From an uncultured Phocaeicola sp. (lineage in GTDB: Bacteria; Bacteroidota; Bacteroidia; Bacteroidales; Bacteroidaceae), in contig CALUIE010000009.1 in the NCBI GenBank assembly GCA_944320605.1, positions 1 to 53,831 of the forward strand: a DNA stretch of 53,831 bases, read 5' to 3'. The stretch's first letter is position 1, and every line of letters begins with the position of its first letter. This document shows, in pieces, positions 20,138-27,610 of the stretch. The position numbers and the translations under genes were made by a program. The notes beneath the pieces were generated by a model that ran no database searches, had not been told where the DNA came from, and saw only the letters and a list, made by a program, of their open reading frames with translations.

Positions 20138-21655
20138 TTAATTATTGCTTTCTGCATTTACATAATTCTGAAGTTCTTCTACTGATGCAAATGTTTTTAC
20201 CCAATAGATATCATAAGTCGTACAATCTTTATTATCTGCTATAATAAACTTAAATGTCCTTACTTTCACTGCATCTTCAGTAGGTATTGGAGCCCTATCA
20301 AAATTCTTTCTTAAATCAAAATAAATCCAAGCATCTTGTCCTGCTACTATTGGATTAGGTTTTAACAATTCAAAAGAATTTTGAGTATTACCCTTATCAC
20401 CTTTATATGAACCTCCAAAGACTCTATCTGCTGCGCTATCTGCATCTAAAATCTCAAGTTTAAATGTACCTGTATTCTTATCATTAAAAACCCAAGAGCC
20501 AGCAGCTGTTATCCTAACAGCAAGAATGGGATAATCTTTGGCATTAATATACAAATCCTGCTTATTTGCCAAAAACAAATCAGCTCTATAAGTAGAATTA
20601 TTCTGAGATGCCATACTTACCGTTGTTTTTCCATTAGATGATGAAGATATGTTCGCTCCTGTAGTACCTATCGTCCATGGTGCCAGTCCCTCACCAAATG
20701 AAAAATCAAAACGTCCTTTAGCAACAGTTGCGATAACAGACTTTTTAAGTTCTGTACCATCCTCTTTAATTGATTTTGCCGTAATCGTAACAGAGCCTTC
20801 TGTTATAGTATTAACCTTTACTATACCTTGATTATCAACTGATATAACATCTGGATCTGAACTTTCCCAAGATATTAAAGTTCTTGTCGCATCAGATGGA
20901 TCTGTAGTATATTGTATTTCATATGTTTGTCCATACCCTAAAGCACTCAGTTCTGAATCATTAGTAAAAGTTAAATCCTTAAGCAAAATTGCTTTTTCAA
21001 TTTCAATACTATAATCTTTAGAAATAGGCTCACTTCTGAAATCATCAGTAGTTGCAGTAATAACGACATTACCTTCAGAAATAGCTGTCACTAAACCGGT
21101 CTTAGGATCGACAGTGGCTATTTCATCATTACTGCTCTTCCATGCGAAACGCTTGAATGTTGCATCCGGATTTGTAACAGTTGCTGTCAATTGTAATGTT
21201 TCACTGACAAACATTTCAGTTTTACCACCTTCAGCAGTTATATTAAAATCTTCAATATCAACGTAATTATCCACCACCTGAACTTTTACCGCGGTCATAG
21301 CATCTGTCGCTCCAAATCCAATGGCAGGAGTAACTGATATTACCGCACTACCCTCTTTATCTTTTGCCTCAACTACACCATCAATAGAAACTGTAGCCAC
21401 AGTCTCGTCCGAGGATGTCCACAAGACAGATTTATCGCTGGCATTGTCCGGAGTTACAATACAACTAAGCTCAACCTTTGAGTTTTTCTTCAGAATAATA
21501 GTCTCATTATCTATAGAGTTTTTTGTTTCATTTATTGTTATCTTGGATATGGCAAAATACTCATCCAACGGACTTTCCGAGAGTTGGTCATTATTACATG
21601 CTGATAATGCTAATGTAAAAGATGCCAAGCAAAATATTTTATTAAAAAGTTTCAT
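20138..21655 (-). CDS. SGBP of PUL A (SusE-position lipoprotein; BIG2 repeats plus DUF4979-like domain)
   Basis: This 505-residue lipoprotein has the lipobox L-S-A-C with Cys20. Three BIG2/Ig-like modules (about 35-130, 135-225, 228-315) show the typical W-x-S-S-D-E-x-V/I-A-T-V pattern. They lead to a C-terminal domain starting RFDFSFGEGLAPW and ending YWVKTFASVEELQ. Modular Ig repeats plus a terminal binding domain are typical of the protein encoded after SusD, which captures the glycan at the cell surface. The C-terminal domain is shared almost segment by segment with the fimbrillin chimera at 4186-6000. It is 34 bases after SusD in the operon. Confidence 0.85.
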   Translation of the reverse strand: MKLFNKIFCLASFTLALSACNNDQLSESPLDEYFAISKITINETKNSIDNETIILKKNSKVELSCIVTPDNASDKSVLWTSSDETVATVSIDGVVEAKDKEGSAVISVTPAIGFGATDAMTAVKVQVVDNYVDIEDFNITAEGGKTEMFVSETLQLTATVTNPDATFKRFAWKSSNDEIATVDPKTGLVTAISEGNVVITATTDDFRSEPISKDYSIEIEKAILLKDLTFTNDSELSALGYGQTYEIQYTTDPSDATRTLISWESSDPDVISVDNQGIVKVNTITEGSVTITAKSIKEDGTELKKSVIATVAKGRFDFSFGEGLAPWTIGTTGANISSSSNGKTTVSMASQNNSTYRADLFLANKQDLYINAKDYPILAVRITAAGSWVFNDKNTGTFKLEILDADSAADRVFGGSYKGDKGNTQNSFELLKPNPIVAGQDAWIYFDLRKNFDRAPIPTEDAVKVRTFKFIIADNKDCTTYDIYWVKTFASVEELQNYVNAESNN

Positions 21656-21689
21656 AATTGAATATTTTTAAATGTACAATTATTTTTTA

Positions 21690-23414
21690 TTATTCCCATC
21701 CTGGATTCTGACCTAATTTAGGATTAAGCTGCGTCTGGTCAGAAGGCAATGGGTAAAGATAATTCTTTTCACTCCATGTCCTTCCACTCTCAAGAATAAG
21801 GCATCCTTCATCATCAAGTGGTGTAGAAGAGGCTCCAGACCATGATGTTTCAAAATCAGTATCTTTCCATTTAATCCCTACTATATCCATAGGCATTTCT
21901 TCTTCTGCCGTTTTCCAACGCTTCAGGTCATCAAGTCTGAATCCTTCATGTACAAGTTCTATTGTTCTTTCACGGCGAATTTCTTCGCGCATATCAAGAT
22001 CATATTTATCTACAAGGGCTTTTGACAGTTTAGGCATATCAGGATTTACACGAAGACGAACCAAGTTCAATGACTTATCAAGGTCAGCATCCTCAATATC
22101 ATCATTCAGTTCATAAACAGCTTCCGCATAATTCAATAGTACTTCTGCATAACGGATAATAGGATAGTCATAGCCTTCGAATGTAGTTTTTACCTGACGT
22201 TCCGTACACCACTTCTGGTTCTGGTAGCCGGTTCCTTTATTTACATCACATGTCAGACTACCTTCCTCATTCTCATCCCAGGTAACACGACATTGATTAT
22301 CCTCATTTTTCCAATATTTCTGACCTTTCTGAAGCATACAGTTCAACATTCTGTTATCGCGGTTCTCAAACTCGGATGTTTCAGTATCATAGCCTTTAAA
22401 TCCTTTTTCATTTGTACCTGCCTCATAAGTATCTTTTTCTATAGGTAATCCATTCTGAGTGAGATACATATTAACTAATTTACGATTAAGATAAACAGCA
22501 TTTGCACAGTAACCTTCTGTTATATTAGTTCCTATAGGAGCCAATATTTCATCATGACGACGGTAGAAGATATACTCTTTATTGTCTTTTTTTGTTAACC
22601 CTGCCGGATTTGATTTTACATTCTCAAGAGTAAACATATACTTATATGCATATATACCCAACGATTCAGGTTTGAAGAGTTCATATTTCTTTGACGCAAT
22701 AACCTTGTCAGCAGCATTAACAGCTATATCAAGAAGTGCTTTACCTCTTTCCGTATTATCTCTGAATTTCTGCCATGTTCCTTCATACAACGCAACTCTT
22801 GAAATAAATGCGTATGCAACCATTTTACATATTCTTCCGTCTTCTTCCGGCTCATCAGGTAACAATTCCACAGCTTTATTAAGGTCATCAAGGATAAAAT
22901 CAATTACTTCACCTCTGTCATTTCTTTCCTGATTCATTTCAGGTGAATCAATATCCATAACTTTATCAACTTTTATCACGTCTCCGTAAAGCTGAACCAA
23001 ATCAAAATGGAAATATGCCCTGAAGAAATAAGCCTCACCAACGTAAGTATTAATATCATCTCTTGAATAATTCTTGGCATTCTGCAATATTAGATTAGCT
23101 CTTCTAATGTATTTATAATTATCAGTGTACCAGGAATCTGATGTAGGTATGGAATTTGACCCATGGCTATAAACATTAACAGAAGCTCCTGTAAACAAAT
23201 CCGAACGTTCATCTGAATGAGGGCCATCTGATGTTACCTTTTTAAAATCCCTTGTCCATCCGTAGAAATTATTTGCAAAATATTTGAAATCCGATGCAGT
23301 TTCCCACATATTAGAGTCTGACATTTGATCTTTCGGACTCAGGTCAAGACATGAAGAAACCAAAAGTCCAAACGAAAAACCTATAATAATATTCTTTATC
23401 ATAACATTAATCAT
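21690..23414 (-). CDS. SusD/RagB family glycan-binding lipoprotein, PUL A
   Basis: This 574-residue protein has the lipobox V-S-S-C with Cys22. The SusD fold is supported by the TPR-like helices (AYFFRAYFHFDLVQLYGDV), the conserved IRYAEVLLNYAEAVYEL and the EEIRRERTIELVHEGFR segment, and the terminal YPLPSDQTQLNPKLGQNPGW. SusD caps the SusC barrel and binds the oligosaccharide. The ATG at 23414 overlaps the TGA of SusC (ATGA), which implies translational coupling. A second ATG 12 bases downstream would keep the lipobox. Confidence 0.96.
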   Translation of the reverse strand: MINVMIKNIIIGFSFGLLVSSCLDLSPKDQMSDSNMWETASDFKYFANNFYGWTRDFKKVTSDGPHSDERSDLFTGASVNVYSHGSNSIPTSDSWYTDNYKYIRRANLILQNAKNYSRDDINTYVGEAYFFRAYFHFDLVQLYGDVIKVDKVMDIDSPEMNQERNDRGEVIDFILDDLNKAVELLPDEPEEDGRICKMVAYAFISRVALYEGTWQKFRDNTERGKALLDIAVNAADKVIASKKYELFKPESLGIYAYKYMFTLENVKSNPAGLTKKDNKEYIFYRRHDEILAPIGTNITEGYCANAVYLNRKLVNMYLTQNGLPIEKDTYEAGTNEKGFKGYDTETSEFENRDNRMLNCMLQKGQKYWKNEDNQCRVTWDENEEGSLTCDVNKGTGYQNQKWCTERQVKTTFEGYDYPIIRYAEVLLNYAEAVYELNDDIEDADLDKSLNLVRLRVNPDMPKLSKALVDKYDLDMREEIRRERTIELVHEGFRLDDLKRWKTAEEEMPMDIVGIKWKDTDFETSWSGASSTPLDDEGCLILESGRTWSEKNYLYPLPSDQTQLNPKLGQNPGWE

Positions 23415-26400
23415 TTAAAAGTAAAGTTTATACCTGCTGTTATACTTCTTGTGAAAGGATATCGTCCTACACCCTCAACCTTGCGGCTTGCTTCAGGATC
23501 CCATCCATCATTAATATGAGATATTTCCCAAAGGTCCGCACCAGATATATATACACGTGCATTACTTACGACCTTAAGTTTTTTCAACAAATCCTTATTA
23601 AATGTATAACCCAAAACAATATTTTTCAGTCTCAAATAAGAACCATCTTCTGCCATCCATGATGATGACTGATAATTATAATTATTCAAATTCTTGTCAT
23701 TTGTGTATGTAGGATAATAAGCATTAGGCGTTTCAGGACTCCACGTGTTACCAACCGACTGATTTGAGAAATTATTAAAATATGTTCTCATAGGAATTCT
23801 CCATGTAACTTCCTCACGGAAAATCGTTCTCATGCCTACCCCTTGGAATATAGCAGAAAGATCAAATCCTTTCCAGTTGAAACCCATATTGAATGAGAAG
23901 GAGATTTTCGGATCGTCTGTTCCAAGATATACATAATCATTCTGATCAAGTTTACCATCCTTATTAACGTCTTCAAACATATTATCACCTAATCTTATAT
24001 CCTGAGTAAGTCCTACAGTATTACCATCCAGGAATCTATTAAGATATTTCTTAAGCTGTTCTTCGTTCTGTATCTTTCCTGTATATCTCAATCCGAAGAC
24101 ACTATTCAAAGGATATCCCTGCTGTTTAGACACAAATCCGCTCTTAAGGACTGTAACTCCACCTATATCAACAAGTTTATTTGTATTATAGGAGAATGTT
24201 CCGCCAATATTGTATCCAAAATCATCATTTACCCTATCTGACCATCCTAACTGGAACTCAACTCCTTTTGCCTCAAACTTACCGGAATTGGAATAACCTG
24301 CACCGTCGCCCAATATACCCGGGTAAGTAACTGTGATAAGCATATTGTTGTTTTTCTTCATATATCCCTCAATAGTCGCGGATAATCTGTTTCCAAACAA
24401 CTTGAAATCAATACCTAAGTTATAGTTATGGATTCTTTCCCATTCACGTCCGAAAGATGCAATCTTACCGTTTGTATTAATCAGTGAAGCAAGTCCCGAA
24501 CCAAGATAAGCACCCGAACCGGAAGTGAAATTATAATACTGCTCTCCTTCGTAACGGTCTATTCCACTCTGATTACCAACAACACCGTATGACAAACGCA
24601 GTTTCAATTCGTCCAGCCATCCACGGGTTGATGACATAAAGTCTTCTTCAGAAACACGCCATCCTGTAGAAATGCCATAGAAAGGTGACCATCTTCCTTC
24701 CTTGAATTTTGAAGAACCATCGTAACGGAAATTGAACTCTGCCAGATATTTAGATTTATAGTTATAATTGACACGTGTAAAATAAGATAATATAGCTTCT
24801 TCCCATTTTGTACCCTTGTCATCTGTAAGAGTTACCAATCCTGAACCGTTTATCGCCTCAAGGGAATTTTGTATATTCATAACCTTAGCCCCAAACTTGT
24901 CATACTGTGTCAGTTCATACTGTGTACCAAGCATAAGATTCAATGAATGGTCGTTGAAAGATTTCGCATAGTTAAAGTAACCTGAAGCAGAATAGTAATC
25001 TCTTCTTGTACTTGTTTTTTCATATGAAGATTCATCCTGCTTTGTAACTTCAGGAATAGTATTAAGTTTGTCACCGGCATAGTTATAAACCTCAAAAGCC
25101 TTATTTACAATCTCGCGTGACGCAACACTTGATGTATAGCCCAGATTTACAACCAAATCAAGTTCTTTAGTCAAATTAAAGTTAAGTTTCTCATTAATTC
25201 CTACATCTGATACTTTAAGAGAATTGTCACCTCCTAATTCTGCATACCATACAGGTGAAACCCAGCTGCCCCATGCGTATGGTTTCCCATCAATAGTAGA
25301 AGCCGGCAAGCCAGGTTGAGGATAATTTCCATTCAAGGTATCATCCAATTTAGACGGAGCGACCTGATCTTTCCTGTTATATGAAACTATTGACTCAAGT
25401 TTAAACCAGTCTGTGAACTGCACTTTATTTGTAAGGCGTATATTATAACGCTTGTTGTTATTATCACCCCACTTCAGGTTACTGTCATCATACAGGTATC
25501 CAAGACTTAACCTGAACAGGTTTTTCTCATTTCCTCCTGATATAGCCAAATCATGCTGTGTAGAACTTGCACTTCCAAACAATACATCAGTCCAATTGGT
25601 ATCCAGAAACACAAAATCCATCACATTATCAAAACTAGGCAATGGATTAGCCGAATTATCAAGGTTGACATATTTACCTTCCATAGCTTTGGAATATCTT
25701 GCAAATCTCAGGAACCTATCAGTATCAGGATAGCCATCGTTAGTTCTCGCCTGAATTAAAGCATCTGCCCATTCCTGCAAAGACATGAGTTGTGGCTGCA
25801 AACCAACCATCTTATAAGTATATGAACCACTATATTCAACTTGTGTTTTACCTTCTTTAGCCTGTTTGGTTGTTACAAGGACAACACCTCCTGCAGCACG
25901 CGAACCATAAATAGCGGCAGAGGCATCCTTCAAGAAGTTGATAGACTCAATATCGTTTGGGTTAAGATTTGACAAAGAGTTTGAATTTTCCTGGGCAATA
26001 CCGTCAACAATGATAAGCGGAGCAGCAGAGTTGGCAGATGAAGCACCACGCAATTGAAGATTCCAGCTTTCATCTCCCGGAGCCGATGAATTACGTGTTA
26101 TTGTAACACCCGGTACCTGTCCCTGCATAGCCTGAAGCGGTGATGAGAGTGAACCTTTGTCCTGAATCATCTTGTCTGTAACAACTGTAACCGCACCTGT
26201 AAGTGTCTCCTTCTTCTGCGCTCCGTAACCTACAACAACAACTTCATCAAGTACCTCAGCATCTTCTTTTAGTATTATCCTCGGATTTGCCGCAATCTGT
26301 GATGCTTTCAATTCTATTGTCTGATAACCTATATATGAAATAACAACCACAGCATCAGGGGAAGATACATTGAAAGAGAAATTTCCATCGAAATCAGTTA

Positions 26401-26617
26401 TCATACCATTAGTAGTACCTTTTTCAAGTACACTCGCACCAATTACAGAATTTCCTTCTGCATCAAACACTTGTCCCTTGACATTCAATGACTGCATTAC
26501 CTCCTGTAAGCCATCTGTTCCGGTAGAAGCATAAATACTTCCACCACTTGACAAAGCCACAAGAATGAATGTAGAATAAAGGAACCTTTTAGACATTCTT
26601 AAATAGGCATTCTTCAT
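23411..26617 (-). CDS. SusC/RagA family TonB-dependent outer-membrane transporter, PUL A
   Basis: This 1068-residue protein has a signal peptide, an N-terminal carboxypeptidase-regulatory-like domain (VKGQVFDAEGN... GYQTIEL), the TonB-box-adjacent VLDEVVVVGYG, a plug domain (APLIIVDGIAQ, INFLKDASAAIYGSRAAGGVVLVTTK) and a C-terminal 22-strand barrel ending in ITAGINFTFK. It imports oligosaccharides with its SusD partner. A D-x-N-x-D loop (EDVNKDGKLDQNDY) is typical of SusC proteins. There is no STN domain at the N-terminus, so direct signalling to an anti-sigma factor is not expected. It begins 25 bases after the ECF sigma gene with no separate promoter visible. Confidence 0.96.
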   Translation of the reverse strand: MKNAYLRMSKRFLYSTFILVALSSGGSIYASTGTDGLQEVMQSLNVKGQVFDAEGNSVIGASVLEKGTTNGMITDFDGNFSFNVSSPDAVVVISYIGYQTIELKASQIAANPRIILKEDAEVLDEVVVVGYGAQKKETLTGAVTVVTDKMIQDKGSLSSPLQAMQGQVPGVTITRNSSAPGDESWNLQLRGASSANSAAPLIIVDGIAQENSNSLSNLNPNDIESINFLKDASAAIYGSRAAGGVVLVTTKQAKEGKTQVEYSGSYTYKMVGLQPQLMSLQEWADALIQARTNDGYPDTDRFLRFARYSKAMEGKYVNLDNSANPLPSFDNVMDFVFLDTNWTDVLFGSASSTQHDLAISGGNEKNLFRLSLGYLYDDSNLKWGDNNNKRYNIRLTNKVQFTDWFKLESIVSYNRKDQVAPSKLDDTLNGNYPQPGLPASTIDGKPYAWGSWVSPVWYAELGGDNSLKVSDVGINEKLNFNLTKELDLVVNLGYTSSVASREIVNKAFEVYNYAGDKLNTIPEVTKQDESSYEKTSTRRDYYSASGYFNYAKSFNDHSLNLMLGTQYELTQYDKFGAKVMNIQNSLEAINGSGLVTLTDDKGTKWEEAILSYFTRVNYNYKSKYLAEFNFRYDGSSKFKEGRWSPFYGISTGWRVSEEDFMSSTRGWLDELKLRLSYGVVGNQSGIDRYEGEQYYNFTSGSGAYLGSGLASLINTNGKIASFGREWERIHNYNLGIDFKLFGNRLSATIEGYMKKNNNMLITVTYPGILGDGAGYSNSGKFEAKGVEFQLGWSDRVNDDFGYNIGGTFSYNTNKLVDIGGVTVLKSGFVSKQQGYPLNSVFGLRYTGKIQNEEQLKKYLNRFLDGNTVGLTQDIRLGDNMFEDVNKDGKLDQNDYVYLGTDDPKISFSFNMGFNWKGFDLSAIFQGVGMRTIFREEVTWRIPMRTYFNNFSNQSVGNTWSPETPNAYYPTYTNDKNLNNYNYQSSSWMAEDGSYLRLKNIVLGYTFNKDLLKKLKVVSNARVYISGADLWEISHINDGWDPEASRKVEGVGRYPFTRSITAGINFTFK

Positions 26618-26642
26618 TTGAATAAATTTTAGTTAGACAATT

Positions 26643-27158
26643 TTACATACATTTCCTAATATATTCGCGTATTTCTTTTCTTCCAATCAGAAGATGATTA
26701 TCCACCGTACGTTTGGATATACTCAAACGTTTAGATATATCCTCTGATGACATATCCATAAACCTGCTCATATAATATATCTGTTTCCTCTGCGGAGGAA
26801 GCATGGACATCTTTGCCCTTTCGAGTTTTTCCAAATCACAGACAACAGACTTGCTATCAGCAGAAGATGAAATTACATCTGCCGACTCCATCATAAAAGA
26901 ACATATTTCCTGTTTTTTATAAAAACGGCGCAAATAGTCTGTTATGAGATTATGAGCAATAGTGAAAATAAAACTCTTGATAGTATCCTCGCGCAACATT
27001 CTGCTGCACTCAAGAAGACGGACAAAAGTGTCTTGTACCAAATCTTCAGCATCATCCGGATTCCCTATTTTATAGCTGACATAGCTTAACAGCTGATTAC
27101 GATAATCTTCGAATGCCGTTGCAATGAGGTTGAAAGAATTTTTCATTTTGTCTTCCAT
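26643..27158 (-). CDS. ECF-type RNA polymerase sigma factor heading the PUL A SusCD operon
   Basis: This 171-residue protein has sigma region 2 (DDAEDLVQDTFVRLLE, then FTIAHNLITDYLRR) and region 4 (LPPQRKQIYYMSRFMDMSSEDISKRLSISKRTVDNHLLIGRKEI). Length and layout fit the Bacteroidetes RpoE-like ECF group. No anti-sigma (FecR-like) gene is present on either side. The next gene is SusC, 25 bases downstream. The region 4 recognition helix is very like that of the paralogue at 45574-46101 (SKRTV[DE]xHLL[IM]GRK), so both may read the same promoters. I infer it reads the TTAGGTA-N14-TTCGTAT elements of the locus. ATG at 27158 is chosen; a second ATG lies four codons in. Confidence 0.9.
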   Translation of the reverse strand: MEDKMKNSFNLIATAFEDYRNQLLSYVSYKIGNPDDAEDLVQDTFVRLLECSRMLREDTIKSFIFTIAHNLITDYLRRFYKKQEICSFMMESADVISSSADSKSVVCDLEKLERAKMSMLPPQRKQIYYMSRFMDMSSEDISKRLSISKRTVDNHLLIGRKEIREYIRKCM

Positions 27159-27198
27159 ACTATTCTATTTTATGGTTTTACGTTTTATGTTTCTGACG

Positions 27199-27206
27199 CA
27201 AAATTA
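27199..27206 (-). promoter_or_regulatory. Possible -7 box of the PUL A ECF sigma operon
   Basis: TAATTTTG on the coding strand matches TAnnTTTG, 41 bases before the sigma start codon. No TTTG -33 element is present, which fits an activator-dependent promoter. Confidence 0.45.
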
Positions 27207-27489
27207 TGGAAGAAACAGATACCTCGGAAATTTTTTGAGCCGTGATTAATCTCTGATAATGATATTAGATTAGTGATACACATTTTCCTCTGTAAATCAA
27301 TATATTAACCCGATTAAAAGAATAGTCTCACAAAATAAATTGAGACTGTGGGAACATGCGTTTTTACGCCATCAGGCCATATATCGGGATTCGGGAACCT
27401 CCGTGTTTTCTACATATTTGGTGTCGTTTGAAACTTTCTTCCATGCCGGCGAAAAACACAAAACATCGGTACATAATCTCTATATACAA

Positions 27490-27566
27490 ACTATATTTAT
27501 ATAAATGCAACTTGTATTTATATAAATATAAGTTGTATTTATAAAGACATAAGTTGCATTTATAGA
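27490..27566. repeat. Four imperfect direct repeats with a 21-bp period
   Basis: Copies begin at about 27489, 27510, 27531 and 27552. The shared core is A[GC]TTG[TC]ATTTATA on the plus strand; the first copy is weakest (ACTATATTTATA). ATTTATA falls at an exact 21-base interval in the first three copies. ATAAATGCAACT (27501-27512) is also the perfect inverse of 27552-27563. A two-helical-turn period suits an AraC-type regulator. Confidence 0.7.
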
Positions 27567-27610
27567 AAATGGCGGGGCGTTTACAACTTTACTCCCGGAC
27601 GTACGGACTT

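Larger units (their letters stand above)
27159..27610. other. 452-base intergenic region between the regulator and ECF sigma of PUL A
   Basis: No coding region is supported here. It holds a -7 box near the sigma gene (27199-27206), a partly symmetrical TGAT/ATCA-rich stretch at about 27242-27280 upstream of that box, and a 21-bp-period repeat array (27490-27566) next to the regulator stop. The long distance between array and sigma start suggests a long leader or a remote activator site. Confidence 0.6.

Noticed and set aside
27356-27544. 62-codon plus-strand frame in the long intergenic region
   Set aside because: Low-complexity, Tyr/Leu-rich product derived from the 21-bp repeat array. No promoter and no plausible protein character.
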